DNA from: SAR324 cluster bacterium
GTDB taxonomy: Bacteria > SAR324 > NAC60-12
NCBI GenBank assembly: GCA_015231825.1
Contig: JADGAV010000010.1
Coordinates: 62,001-126,000, forward strand
Reading direction: 5' to 3'
Length of the DNA: 64,000 nucleotides
Positions 8,638-17,985 of the stretch are shown piece by piece; the first letter of the stretch is position 1, and each line of letters starts with the position of its first letter. A program made the position numbers and the translations under genes. The notes beneath the pieces are model-generated. The model ran no database searches and was not told the DNA's origin. It saw only the letters and a program-made list of their open reading frames with translations.

Positions 8638-9450
8638 ATGGAAACAATCACTCCTAAAATTGATTTTCAAAAAGAATTGACAGATCTCTTCGATGTCACC
8701 GGAAAAGTGGCCTGCATTCCGGGAGGGTATGGCGGCATAGGAGAGGTAATTGCCTGGGGCCTGGCAATCCGTGGAGCCAAAGTCGTAATTTCCGGAAGAA
8801 GTATGGAAAAAGCAGAGACCCTGGCGCAGCAAATCTGTGATGCGGGGTTTGAGGCGGCTGCTACTCAAGTTGACGTTAAATCGGTGGCGAATATCAGAAA
8901 ATCCATTGATTTTGTGGTCGAACGTTATGGTGCCCTCGATATTTTGATGAATTGTGTGGGTATTCAACGGGAAGAAGCGCTGCTGGAGGTCACTGAAGAG
9001 GCCTATGATGAGGTCGTCCAGGTGAATTTGAAAGCGGCAATGTTTTTGGCTCAACACGCGGCGAAGCACCAAATCGATCAGGGGAAGGGCGGCAAACAAG
9101 TCCATCTTCTCTCAGTACGGGCTCATTTCGGGCTGAGAGATCGGGGCTACTCCGCCTATTGCAGTTCCAAAGGTGGTCTGGTGATGCTCATAAAACAGCA
9201 TGCCATGGAGTTGGCTCCCCATTCCATTACCGTGAATGGAGTTGCTCCGACTTTTGTCTACACAGAGATGATTCGCCATGTGATGGAAAATGACAGTTTT
9301 CGGCAGGGTTTGCTGGATCGTATCCCCTTGGGCCGCATCGCTGATCCAAAAGATATCGTGGGTCCTGCAATCTTTTTCGCCGCTCCTGCTTCTGATTTTG
9401 TTACCGGGCAGATCACGTACGTCGATGGAGGAATTACAGCCAGTCAGTAG
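8638..9450 (+). CDS. SDR-family dehydrogenase (gluconate 5-dehydrogenase / KduD-like)
   Basis: Classical short-chain dehydrogenase/reductase of 270 residues. It has the nucleotide-binding glycine turn (GGYGGIGE, about 30), NCVG for the NAG motif, the catalytic Ser in LLSVRAHFG, and Tyr and Lys in YSAYCSSKGG. The ending FVTGQITYVDGG is typical of sugar-acid and 3-ketoacyl SDRs. The FDVTGKVA start resembles gluconate 5-dehydrogenases and 2-dehydro-3-deoxy-gluconate dehydrogenases (KduD). A TRAP importer and kduI close by favour a uronate/sugar-acid substrate, which is inference. The ribosome site is weak. It converges on dctM. Confidence 0.82.
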   Translation: METITPKIDFQKELTDLFDVTGKVACIPGGYGGIGEVIAWGLAIRGAKVVISGRSMEKAETLAQQICDAGFEAAATQVDVKSVANIRKSIDFVVERYGALDILMNCVGIQREEALLEVTEEAYDEVVQVNLKAAMFLAQHAAKHQIDQGKGGKQVHLLSVRAHFGLRDRGYSAYCSSKGGLVMLIKQHAMELAPHSITVNGVAPTFVYTEMIRHVMENDSFRQGLLDRIPLGRIADPKDIVGPAIFFAAPASDFVTGQITYVDGGITASQ

Positions 9451-9556
9451 CAGTTGTTCAAAATTTTTTTAATATAACGGGCTGTGAGACTTGGAGAAAC
9501 GAAGCTTGAACATCCGGTGGAGAATTTCCTTTAAAATTCAGAACAGTCATGATTTT

Positions 9557-10837
9557 TCATGACAACCAGCGAGGTAAGGTCAGCGAAATAGCAGGGATGA
9601 AAGAAGTTAGCATGAGCGCAACAAAAATGGCAATGTAGAAGGGCCATATAGTTTTTACTGCACGTTCCATAGGAATATCTCCAACCGCACAACCGACAAA
9701 AAGACATGCTCCGACAGGTGGTGTACACAATCCCAGTCCCAAATTCATCATCAAGATGATGCCGAATTGAATGGGGTCCACTCCGATCGAAATTGCGACA
9801 GGTAAGAAAATCGGCGTACAAATCAAAATCAAAGCAGCCATATCCATAATGGTTCCCAGGATCAAAAGCATCAGATTGATCATCAGCATGATGGCAATCG
9901 GATCACTGGAAACACTGGTTAAAAAGCTGGTCATATGGGTGGGCACCTGGTAGAAGGTCAACATGTAGCCGAACGCCCCAGTAGAACCGATTAAAATCAT
10001 AACCATTGAGGTCGTTCTCACGGAATTGACGACAGCAAGTTTAAATTTTTCCCAGGACATGGCTCGATAAACGAGAATGGTCACGACGAAGGCATAGATT
10101 GTTCCAAATGCTCCTGATTCTGTTACAGTAAAAACTCCGCTCAAAACACCACCGACAATAATGACGGCTGTGAGTAATCCGGGAAAAGCTAGAGCAAAGT
10201 GTAAGCCTAAATGCTTAAAGCCGGGAAACTCCTCAGACTGATAACCCCTCTTGACGGCCACGATGTAAGCTACAGCTGCCAGACAGATACACATCATGAC
10301 ACCAGGGAAAACTCCTGCCAGGAACAATTGAGAAACTGAAATTCCTCCTCCTGCCGCTACGACGTACAAAATCATGTTATGACTGGGAGGGATGATTATT
10401 CCTGCAATGGATGAGGTGACGGTGACATTGACGGCATAATCATCATCGTATCCCTTTTCTTTCATGACAGGAATCAGAATGGTACCGAGTGCTGAAATGT
10501 CTGCAACCGCTGAGCCGGAAATACCGCCAAACAACATCGACGATAAAACGTTGACGATTCCTAACCCGCCCCGCATTGCCCCGACAGCAGAGGAAGCAAA
10601 TCGAACGAGCCGAATTGCGATCCCTCCGTGAAACATCAATTCGCCTGCAAAAATAAAGAATGGGATGGCCATCAGCGAGAAAATGCTGATGCCGGACGTG
10701 ATACGCTGAAAAGCGATTAGAAGCGGAAATCCCTCATAATAGAAGGCAAAGACAGCGGAAATTCCCAGGGCAAAAGCAACCGGAATCCCGATGACGACGC
10801 ATATCCCAAAAAGTCCTAGCAAAAATAGCAATCCCAT
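9557..10837 (-). CDS. dctM: TRAP transporter large permease, DctM family
   Basis: Sodium-coupled large membrane subunit of a TRAP importer. The 426-residue length and about twelve hydrophobic segments fit DctM, as do family motifs: IPFFIFAGELM (about 60), LFGGISGSAVAD (about 105), IIPPSHNMILY and the C-terminal NLGLGLCTPPVGACLF. I place the start at ATG 10837 (MGLLFLLG) because GGGGGA lies nine bases before it; an in-frame TTG three codons earlier is too close to that site. It ends the dctP-dctQ-dctM operon, 22 bases after dctQ. The neighbouring KduI and SDR suggest uronate or a related sugar acid. Confidence 0.95.
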   Translation of the reverse strand: MGLLFLLGLFGICVVIGIPVAFALGISAVFAFYYEGFPLLIAFQRITSGISIFSLMAIPFFIFAGELMFHGGIAIRLVRFASSAVGAMRGGLGIVNVLSSMLFGGISGSAVADISALGTILIPVMKEKGYDDDYAVNVTVTSSIAGIIIPPSHNMILYVVAAGGGISVSQLFLAGVFPGVMMCICLAAVAYIVAVKRGYQSEEFPGFKHLGLHFALAFPGLLTAVIIVGGVLSGVFTVTESGAFGTIYAFVVTILVYRAMSWEKFKLAVVNSVRTTSMVMILIGSTGAFGYMLTFYQVPTHMTSFLTSVSSDPIAIMLMINLMLLILGTIMDMAALILICTPIFLPVAISIGVDPIQFGIILMMNLGLGLCTPPVGACLFVGCAVGDIPMERAVKTIWPFYIAIFVALMLTSFIPAISLTLPRWLS

Positions 10838-10859
10838 TGAAAGCAATCCCCCAGTTAAC

Positions 10860-11384
10860 TTATTTAGTTAGATCGTACTCTTCTTCGATTCCTTTAAAGA
10901 AGTGAATTAAATGTCCCACCGAATAAAGAAATACAAAGATTCCGCACAACATAATCGGGATCGCTCTCATTCCTTCTGGTACATGAATCAAGGGAATTTC
11001 ACTTCCCCATTTGAAAACGGCCAAATCATAACTATTGATAGCCATTATGATTCCAAATCCTCCCATCGTGAAATGAGAGATCAATTCGAATACTCTCCGA
11101 ACCGGTTTCGGACATAGCTCCCGAAAAACCGAAACGCCGAGATGTGTGTTTTGATGGACTCCGACCGAGGCCCCCACGAATCCCATCAAAACCACCAAAA
11201 GCAAGGAAACCTGTTCAACCCAGGTAGGGGTGGCATTCAGTACATATCGTCCAAATACCAGCCAGCCGAAGATAACTGTCATTATCACAAGAGAAACACC
11301 ACAGACAATATTGCTGATATAGCTGATGGAATCCAAAAAAATATCAAATTTGGATTTGCTGGCTGATAGAGCTTTTTGCGACAT
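10860..11384 (-). CDS. dctQ: TRAP transporter small permease, DctQ family
   Basis: Four-helix small subunit that pairs with DctM. The 174-residue length is normal. Hydrophobic segments lie at about 18-40, 52-72, 90-112 and 135-160, and GRYVLNATPTWVEQVSLLL carries the conserved R-x-x-L-N and W-x-E-E-like signature of DctQ. The gene lies after a terminator-like hairpin that separates it from dctP and 22 bases before dctM. No strong ribosome site is visible before the ATG. Confidence 0.93.
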   Translation of the reverse strand: MSQKALSASKSKFDIFLDSISYISNIVCGVSLVIMTVIFGWLVFGRYVLNATPTWVEQVSLLLVVLMGFVGASVGVHQNTHLGVSVFRELCPKPVRRVFELISHFTMGGFGIIMAINSYDLAVFKWGSEIPLIHVPEGMRAIPIMLCGIFVFLYSVGHLIHFFKGIEEEYDLTK

Positions 11385-11419
11385 AGGTTTAAAGCGACCG
11401 AAAAGGAAGTAAAATCAGG

Positions 11420-11460
11420 AAAAATCACCTGTGCTCAACTGCATCGTTCAGCACAGATGA
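11420..11460 (-). terminator. Intrinsic terminator / attenuator between dctP and dctQ
   Basis: On the minus strand, 13 bases after the dctP stop, an 11-base-pair stem (left arm TCATCTGTGCT, right arm AGCACAGGTGA, one G-U pair) closes a 14-base loop and is followed at once by TTTTT. It lies inside the operon, so partial readthrough would give more binding protein than permease. Confidence 0.75.
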
Positions 11461-11473
11461 TCTGAAGAAAGAA

Positions 11474-12460
11474 TCAATCTGTATTCTTGATCAATTCAAC
11501 CAGAGATTTCAAGGAAGGATTTTTTTCCAAAAATGCTGCATGAACGGGCTCCATTGCTTTCATGAACGGCGCTTTATCTTTAATTTCAGTAACTTGTACA
11601 CCAGCGGCGGTTACTTTGTCACGGCTTGCTTTTGAACGCTTTGCCCACAGTTCCTGCTGAAGTTCAGCGGATTCCAGAGCAGCCTCTTTCACAATTTTTT
11701 TGTCTTCGTCTGACAGTTTGCTATAGACATCAGCATTGATGCAAACACATTCAGGAATCATCAAATGCTGGGTGGTGGAATAATACTTGGCATTCTCAAA
11801 ATGCCGTGTTGATTCGTAGGACGGCCAGTTGTTCTCTGCGCCATCAACCACTCCCTGCTTGAGTGACGTAAACACCTCGGAGAATGCCATTGGTGTCCCA
11901 TTTCCGCCAAGGGCTGCGATCATGCCGACGTAAAGATCGTTGTTCATCACGCGAATCTTCATCCCTTGAACATCTTTCGGCTCAGTCACGGGTTTCTTGG
12001 TGGTGTAAAATGAACGTGCACCTGAATCATACCATGCTAATCCAATCAGCCCCTTTTTCGCCATACCAGCATTGATCTGTTCACCGGCAGCGCCATTCAT
12101 AACACGGAACATGTGAGGTGTATCTTTGAAAATAAAGGGGAGTGAAAGTACATTTGCTTCTGGAATGATCGGTCCCATGGGGCCCATGTTGAAGTTACCG
12201 ATTTGCAAACCACCAACTCGCACCTGTTCAATGGCATCCGGCTGACTGCCCAAAACTCCTGAGTGAAACATCTTCAACGTAATACGTCCATTTGTACGTT
12301 CTTTCAGGATTTCAGCAAATTTGTCCATTCCGACTGTGTTGGGATAACCGGGCACATGGATATTCCAACCCTTCCATTCAACAGCTTGTGCTGTGTTTAC
12401 GAAAGCTATCGTAAAGATCGCGATTGAAATTGAGAGCAATATTTTTTTCATTTTATGCAT
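11474..12460 (-). CDS. dctP: TRAP transporter periplasmic binding protein, DctP family (first paralogue)
   Basis: Periplasmic solute receptor of 328 residues that hands its ligand to DctQM. It has a Sec signal peptide (basic MHKMKK, hydrophobic ILLSISIAIFTIAFVNTA, cleavage near AQA-VEW). It keeps the carboxylate-binding Arg region (GMKIRVMNND) and the GVVDGAENNWPSY segment of DctP. The start is at 12460 because GAGGAG lies seven bases before it; a longer in-frame start is not supported. The divergent gene at 13327 encodes a paralogue sharing GAENN-PSY and HFENAKYY. It heads the dctPQM operon. Confidence 0.94.
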   Translation of the reverse strand: MHKMKKILLSISIAIFTIAFVNTAQAVEWKGWNIHVPGYPNTVGMDKFAEILKERTNGRITLKMFHSGVLGSQPDAIEQVRVGGLQIGNFNMGPMGPIIPEANVLSLPFIFKDTPHMFRVMNGAAGEQINAGMAKKGLIGLAWYDSGARSFYTTKKPVTEPKDVQGMKIRVMNNDLYVGMIAALGGNGTPMAFSEVFTSLKQGVVDGAENNWPSYESTRHFENAKYYSTTQHLMIPECVCINADVYSKLSDEDKKIVKEAALESAELQQELWAKRSKASRDKVTAAGVQVTEIKDKAPFMKAMEPVHAAFLEKNPSLKSLVELIKNTD

Positions 12461-12822
12461 ACTGATTCTCCTCACTTGGTTGAATTTAAAAATAACTCAA
12501 TAATTATAAGTTATCTTGTGAACTAATGTCTTCTTAAACCCCGATGGTTTTATGCAGATGAATGAGAAGCATGTTGAAGAAATTAGTTTGTACCGGCAAT
12601 TCTCCTTCGGTGAATTACTCTATTGGGTAAAATGCACTTTACATAATCCATCCCGACTTAATGATGAATTATGTTGTCATTTCAATTCCCCCTTCTACAA
12701 AACTTATGCCAGTCTCAATCGGGCACGACCCTTCCTTTTAAAATGTTGATTTATTAGTTTAAAAGAGTTTAATGCATTTAAACAAAATGCTTCTTATGAA
12801 TTCCTTACAGTGTTTTATTGAA

Positions 12823-12869
12823 AGAATTGCAGACCTCTATGCAAATTTTGCATAGAGGTCTGCAATTCT
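12823..12869. repeat. Perfect 23-bp inverted repeat with a one-base spacer
   Basis: The left arm begins AGAATTGCAGACCTC and ends GCAAA; the right arm is its exact reverse complement, with a single T between. There is no T-tract after it on either strand, and it lies upstream of both flanking genes, so it is unlikely to be an ordinary terminator. It could be a cruciform-forming operator, a REP/MITE-like element or a recombination site. Confidence 0.85.
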
Positions 12870-12979
12870 ATCCGCCTAAATCCAGGCGGCTTGGCAACTG
12901 ATTTTTACAAGCGCGCAAATTTTTTAAATTTTATTTAAAATATCAGATGTTTATTGCATTTTGGCCTGTTTTCTGTGCG

Positions 12980-12995
12980 TGGCATAAGAGTTGTA
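12980..12995 (+). promoter_or_regulatory. Weak sigma-54-like promoter candidate
   Basis: TGGCATAAGAGTTGTA resembles the -24/-12 consensus (TGGCAC, five bases, TTGCA): GG and the second element are ten bases apart, but the -12 GC is GT. It points toward the second dctP, about 330 bases away. The nearby sigma-54-type regulator makes it worth noting, but the match is imperfect and the distance long. Confidence 0.25.
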
Positions 12996-13326
12996 GAATG
13001 AGGAATTAAACCGTGATCCGCTCGATCTTATTTTCTAGAATTTTTTTGGGTTGAAGCGAATTTGACCTCGAGGATTTCGTGTCGAAAAACCCAGGTAGGG
13101 GGCTTGGTTTTAGCATGCCGGGATGGACCCGTAATAAACTGTTGTGAGTTCTGTGCAATTTGTAATTTTAAGAAGAATCATTTAATCTTCTAGGTACCCG
13201 GCGAGATAAAATATGGTGGGTGCGACCTGAAAATGCAATGCAAAAAGTAGCGACTGCATCTAAAATCCTGGGTTTAGAGGCCGACCCTTAACAAGTTTCC
13301 TTATAGCTGAAGATCAAGGATCTGCG

Positions 13327-14340
13327 GTGTCGATTACAAAAATGAATGTCTGGTTGAATAAAAGAGGGGTGGCAGCCCTGGTTGGGATCAATGCGATCTT
13401 ATTGCTGGGTGCCCTTTCCGGAATTCAAGCAGCAGAAAAAATTGTTCTTAAAGCTTCTGATGTTCATCCTCTTGACTATCCGACGACTCAGGGGCTCGCC
13501 AAAATTGGAGAACTGCTGGACGATCGCACGAATGGAAGGATTAAAGTGCAGATCTTTCCATCCGGGCAATTGGGGGGAGAACGGACAGTCCTCGAAAAGG
13601 GACAGGCAGGATTGGTTGATTTGCTCCGCGTCAGTGTCGGTCCTGTCACGTCTATTGTCCCTGAATTGACGGTCACATCTCTCCCATATATATTTAGAAA
13701 TGAAACGCATCAAACCAAAGTCCTGGATGGAGAAATTGGTCAGGAACTGCTTTCAAAAACGGAACCTTACGGTTTGATCGGATTAGGCTATTATGCAGCC
13801 GGACAGAGGAGTTTTTACAACTCGAAACGTCCGATTCACACCCTAGAAGATTTAAAAGGGATGAAAATTCGAGTGATGCGTGCCGGAATTTTTATGGACA
13901 TGGTGAGGGCCTTGGGAGCTATTCCTTCTCCAATGGAGTGGCCGGAAGTATACACGGGATTACAAACAGGGGTGATTGATGGAGCAGAAAACAATTACCC
14001 TTCCTACGTGTATTCCGGGCACTTTGAAAATGCGAAGTATTACACCCAGGATGAGCACCTTCGCGTTCCGGAAATTCTTCTCCTCAGTAAAAAAACCTAT
14101 GATAAATTGTCTCCGCAAGATCAGATGTTAATAAAACAGGCGGCCCGGGATTCAATTCCCTTTCAAAGGCGATTGTGGGCAATAAAAGTTGCTGCAGATC
14201 TGGAGAAAGCAAAAACATCTGGGACTCAAATCATCACAGATATTGATAAACAGCCTTTTATTGATGCGATGAAACCGGTTTATGAAAAACATGCGAACAC
14301 GCTTTCAGAATGGATCAAAAGGATTCAGGCAGTGCAATAA
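13327..14340 (+). CDS. TRAP periplasmic binding protein, DctP family (second paralogue, no own permease)
   Basis: A 337-residue DctP-family receptor with a signal peptide (hydrophobic core GVAALVGINAILLLGALSG, cleavage near IQA-AEK) and the GMKIRVMRAG and GVIDGAENNYPSY motifs. AAGGA six bases upstream supports the GTG at 13327. It clearly resembles the DctP at 11474-12460. No dctQ or dctM follows; kduI comes next. It may serve the divergent permease as an alternative receptor or act as the ligand sensor for the histidine kinase encoded downstream. Both are inference. Confidence 0.9.
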   Translation: MSITKMNVWLNKRGVAALVGINAILLLGALSGIQAAEKIVLKASDVHPLDYPTTQGLAKIGELLDDRTNGRIKVQIFPSGQLGGERTVLEKGQAGLVDLLRVSVGPVTSIVPELTVTSLPYIFRNETHQTKVLDGEIGQELLSKTEPYGLIGLGYYAAGQRSFYNSKRPIHTLEDLKGMKIRVMRAGIFMDMVRALGAIPSPMEWPEVYTGLQTGVIDGAENNYPSYVYSGHFENAKYYTQDEHLRVPEILLLSKKTYDKLSPQDQMLIKQAARDSIPFQRRLWAIKVAADLEKAKTSGTQIITDIDKQPFIDAMKPVYEKHANTLSEWIKRIQAVQ

Positions 14341-14433
14341 GGTTCAATTCATCTTTTCTGAGGGTGATTTTAAAAATCGCTTTGGCAGAGAAAACCCGAT
14401 TTTACGAAAACTTTCAAATAGAAGGTATTGATT

Positions 14434-15264
14434 ATGGATATTAGATACGCAGCGGACCCGGAATCGGTGAAAAGTTTGGATACTGAAACGCTAAGAAAAA
14501 CATTTCTCATCTCTGAAATATTTGTCCCGGATGCAGTAAAAATGACATACAGTCACATTGATCGAATTATTGTTGGCGGCGTTTGTCCCCAAACCCAATC
14601 GGTGCCCTTGGAAACGGGAAAAGAAACCGGGACGAAATATTTTTTAGAACGGAGAGAACTGGGCATAATCAACGTCGGCGGACCTGGACGAATCAATATT
14701 GATCAGGAAGAATTCACGCTCGAATCAAGAGACGGAATCTATGTCGGGCAAGGAAATCAGCAGGTAGAATTTTCCAGTTTGGATCAGGATCGTCCTGCAA
14801 AATTTTATTTCAATAGTGCTCCTGCCCATACCCATTATCCGACCGTGAAAATTTCCATTAATCAAGCACGGCCGGTATCTTTGGGATCTCAAAGCGAATC
14901 CAACCAGAGAACCATCTATCAGTACCTCCATCCCGAAGTACTCCAAAGTTGTCAGCTGGTGATGGGGTTGACGATGCTGGAACCGAACAATATGTGGAAT
15001 ACAATGCCGTGCCATACTCATGAACGCCGCATGGAAGTCTATTTTTATTTTGATTTGCAGGAAGATGCTAATGTGTTTCACTTTATGGGGCAGCCTGAAG
15101 AAACACGTCATCTTGTGGTGAGAAATGAGCAGGCTGTTCTCTCACCAAGCTGGTCAATTCACACCGGAGTGGGAACGAAACACTATACTTTCATTTGGGG
15201 GATGGTTGGTGAAAATCAAACTTTTACAGATATGGACATGGTGCCCATGTCGCTATTGAAATAG
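14434..15264 (+). CDS. kduI: 5-dehydro-4-deoxy-D-glucuronate isomerase
   Basis: Cytoplasmic zinc-cupin isomerase that converts 5-keto-4-deoxyuronate to 2,5-diketo-3-deoxygluconate in the breakdown of unsaturated uronates from pectin, alginate-like or glycosaminoglycan polymers. The start [10 protein letters not shown] and the 276-residue length are typical. The metal site is visible as [11 protein letters not shown] (His, His, Glu), with a later His in GTKHYTF. ATG 14434 with GAAGG eight bases before it is preferred to the TTG two codons earlier. It forms a likely operon with the upstream dctP and the downstream oxidoreductase. Confidence 0.93.
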   Translation: MDIRYAADPESVKSLDTETLRKTFLISEIFVPDAVKMTYSHIDRIIVGGVCPQTQSVPLETGKETGTKYFLERRELGIINVGGPGRINIDQEEFTLESRDGIYVGQGNQQVEFSSLDQDRPAKFYFNSAPAHTHYPTVKISINQARPVSLGSQSESNQRTIYQYLHPEVLQSCQLVMGLTMLEPNNMWNTMPCHTHERRMEVYFYFDLQEDANVFHFMGQPEETRHLVVRNEQAVLSPSWSIHTGVGTKHYTFIWGMVGENQTFTDMDMVPMSLLK

Positions 15265-15449
15265 AGGAATTTACTTTCAATGCGATGGACTGGAACAGCC
15301 CGGAGCATTTGTCGCTCTGTTCATTTCGGAAGCGTGAAGAACCTTTTAGTCAAAAACCTGTTACTGCGCGATTTTCAATTGCGAAATTTGGCTTAAAAAA
15401 TTGCTTTGCAGAATAAAATGAGACACCTAAATATCCGATTGAGGAACCC

Positions 15450-16499
15450 ATGAGCAGCAGAACAAATCCAATCCGATTCGGGATCCTTGGTGCCGGAATG
15501 ATTGCTGAGTATCATGCACAGGCAATTAGGGAAAATCAGGATATCGGAGCCGAATTGATAGCAGTTGCCCACTACGATTCCAGGCGATTTGCTTCTATTG
15601 AGCAGGCATTTGGAGTACCTTGTATGACTCAGGAAGAGCTGTTTGCTCATGCAAAAATAGATGCAGTCTGCATCTGCACACCCAGCGGTCAGCATGCCAG
15701 CCAGGCAATTGCGTCTTCGGAAGCAGGTAAACATGCCCTTGTTGAAAAACCGATGGCTTTGAGCCTGTCCGATGCAGATTCAATGATAGCTGCTTTTTCC
15801 GAAAAAAAACTCAGTCTTGGCGTGGTTTTCCAACGTCGTATGGATCCTGTTTTTATTAAAATTCGTCAAGCAATCTCTGCCGGTGCTTTGGGGGATTTGA
15901 CGGTCGCATCCGTCACAATTCCCTATCAAAGAACACCTGAATACTATCAGCAAGCGAGTTGGCGGGGTACCTGGAAGATGGATGGGGGCGGTGTATTGAT
16001 CAATCAGGGGATTCACTTAATTGATTTACTCGTTTGGTTTTTAGGAAGTCCGGTGGGCATCCAGGCCTATGCGGATACTTTGCAGCATTCCATTGAAGTA
16101 GAAGACAGTTTAGCTGCCTCATTGCGTTTTGAAAACGGAGCGATGGCAACAGTGCTAGCAACTACAACAGCATCTCCTGGCTTTCCCCACCGTATTGAAA
16201 TTTTTGGAACCGAAGGTGCGATTCAGGTAGAAGGAGAAAGAGTCCTGCGCTGGAATCTGGCTTCACCCGACTACCCTGCACCTCAGCAGCTGAATTTAGA
16301 ATCAGATCAATCGGCAGGAGCTGGAGGCGATCCAAGAGGGATTCAGATCACCGATCATATTTGCATGATCCGTCAATTTGTTGAGGCCCTCCAGAATAAA
16401 AAATCCTTTAATTTAGATGGTACTGAGGGCCGTCGCAGTCTCGCCTGTGTCCTCGGTATTTATCAAGCAGCGGGACTTCTTGAGAAATCTGAGTATTAG
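15450..16499 (+). CDS. Gfo/Idh/MocA-family oxidoreductase
   Basis: NAD(P)-dependent sugar or sugar-derivative dehydrogenase of 349 residues. It has the N-terminal Rossmann glycine turn (GILGAGMIAEYH), the EKP motif (VEKPMALS, catalytic Lys near residue 95) and a C-terminal beta-sheet domain with GGGVLINQGIHLIDLL. GAGGAA precedes the ATG. The position after kduI suggests oxidation of a uronate or related sugar acid. The exact substrate cannot be read from the sequence. Confidence 0.9.
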   Translation: MSSRTNPIRFGILGAGMIAEYHAQAIRENQDIGAELIAVAHYDSRRFASIEQAFGVPCMTQEELFAHAKIDAVCICTPSGQHASQAIASSEAGKHALVEKPMALSLSDADSMIAAFSEKKLSLGVVFQRRMDPVFIKIRQAISAGALGDLTVASVTIPYQRTPEYYQQASWRGTWKMDGGGVLINQGIHLIDLLVWFLGSPVGIQAYADTLQHSIEVEDSLAASLRFENGAMATVLATTTASPGFPHRIEIFGTEGAIQVEGERVLRWNLASPDYPAPQQLNLESDQSAGAGGDPRGIQITDHICMIRQFVEALQNKKSFNLDGTEGRRSLACVLGIYQAAGLLEKSEY

Positions 16500-16623
16500 A
16501 AAATTTTTCTGGATCGGCAGTATTGCTGAATAATGAAGGTTCTAGATGCCTTCAGATAGAAAAATGGCCGTTTTGCAGAGGAGTCGATAAAATTTTTTTA
16601 GTAAAAGAATCCTATTCGTTTTC

Positions 16624-17985
16624 ATGACAGAAGCAACAGATCTTATGCTCCCCATAGCCAGCAAAATACTCCTGGTCGATGATGATCCAACTCCGACCCA
16701 ATATTTAAAACAGCTGCTTGCTGGAGAAGGTTATCAAGTTGACACCGCCCATTCAGGAGAAACGGCGATTGAACAGTTGAAACAATTTAGTTATAAGGTT
16801 TTAATCAGTGACCTCAATATGCCGGGAATCTCGGGGATGGGACTACTGGATTACTGCAAGGAGAATTTTCCTGAAATGCAGGTTATCATTTTGACCGCCT
16901 ACGGCACCATTCAAAGTGCCGTTCAAGCCTTGAAAACAGGAGCCTTTGATTACCTGACCAAACCTGTACAACTTGAAGAACTGAATATCGTTCTGAAAAA
17001 AGCACTTGCCTTTGAAAGACTTAAAATCCGTCACGATTTTCTTTCACAGGAGTTTGAAAAAAAGGAAAAATTTCTTTATCAAAGCAATAATCCCGCTTTT
17101 CAGAAGATTCTGGAAATTGTAGATGAGATCAAAGATGTCGGCACGACGGTATTGCTTCAGGGAGAATCGGGAACTGGAAAGGAAGTGATTGCACGACTCA
17201 TTCACAAATCAAGTCTGCGCGCATCGTCTAATTTTGTTTCCATCAATTGCGGTGCAATTCCGGAAAGTTTGATTGAAAGTGAATTGTTCGGTTACGACAA
17301 AGGTGCATTCACGGATGCAAAAAGTAATTCTAAGGGGAAATTGGAATTTGCTGATGGTGGTACGGTTTTTTTAGATGAAATCAATGAATTGTCTCCGAAG
17401 GGACAGGTGGCGTTGCTGCGCTTTCTTCAAGAAAAGGAAATTGTTCCTTTGGGGTCATATCGCAAAATTACGGTTAATGTCAGAATCATTGTGGCGACGA
17501 ACAAAAACTTGCGGGCCTTGATTCAGGATGGAAATTTCAGAGAAGATCTCTATTATCGCATCAGCGTGTTTCCCATCAATCTTCCTCCTCTCAATGAACG
17601 TCGGGAAGACATCGTTCCCTTGGCACATTGGTTTATCGACAAGTTTAAAAGGGAATACTCTAAACCAGCAGATTCTCTTTCTGAAGACGCACGGAAAGTT
17701 TTGCTCAATTACTCTTGGCCGGGCAATATTCGGGAATTGCAGAATTGTATCGAGCGGGCCACCATTCTGTCGAAAGGCAAGGTGATTGAAGATGATGTTT
17801 TTTTAATGCCCATCCCGGAACAATCAGCACCACTGAATTTTGAAAATATCGGATTGCTGCCACTTAAAGATTTGGAAACGGCGTATATTCTCTGGGCCCT
17901 GGAAAAAATGGATGGTAATAAAAATCAAACGGCCAATCAGTTGGGGATTTCGCCAAGGGGCCTCCGGTACAAACTGAAACCATGA
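16624..17985 (+). CDS. Sigma-54-dependent response regulator, NtrC/DctD family
   Basis: 453-residue transcription activator: receiver (about 12-125, phospho-Asp63 in ISDLNMPG), AAA+ ATPase (about 155-390; Walker A GESGTGKEV, Walker B VFLDEIN, arginine-rich sensor in WPGNIRELQNC) and a C-terminal Fis-type helix-turn-helix (NQTANQLGISPRGLRYKL). The sigma-54 contact loop reads GAFTDA at about 227-232 rather than GAFTGA. The stop overlaps the start of the kinase gene by four bases (ATGA), so the pair is translationally coupled. The neighbourhood suggests control of the TRAP and kduI genes. Confidence 0.93.
   Translation: MTEATDLMLPIASKILLVDDDPTPTQYLKQLLAGEGYQVDTAHSGETAIEQLKQFSYKVLISDLNMPGISGMGLLDYCKENFPEMQVIILTAYGTIQSAVQALKTGAFDYLTKPVQLEELNIVLKKALAFERLKIRHDFLSQEFEKKEKFLYQSNNPAFQKILEIVDEIKDVGTTVLLQGESGTGKEVIARLIHKSSLRASSNFVSINCGAIPESLIESELFGYDKGAFTDAKSNSKGKLEFADGGTVFLDEINELSPKGQVALLRFLQEKEIVPLGSYRKITVNVRIIVATNKNLRALIQDGNFREDLYYRISVFPINLPPLNERREDIVPLAHWFIDKFKREYSKPADSLSEDARKVLLNYSWPGNIRELQNCIERATILSKGKVIEDDVFLMPIPEQSAPLNFENIGLLPLKDLETAYILWALEKMDGNKNQTANQLGISPRGLRYKLKP

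Larger units (their letters stand above)
12461..13326. other. Long intergenic region between two divergent dctP genes
   Basis: 866 bases without a convincing gene. It holds a perfect 47-base palindrome (12823-12869), directly followed by a small hairpin (CCGCCT, six-base loop, AGGCGG at 12872-12889), and one weak sigma-54-like site (12980-12995). It is AT-rich near 12461-12800. The length and structures suggest regulatory control of the two divergent TRAP transcripts. Confidence 0.6.

Noticed and set aside
12552..12749. 65-residue open frame in the divergent TRAP region
   Set aside because: AT-rich chance frame without ribosome site or family resemblance; the region looks regulatory.
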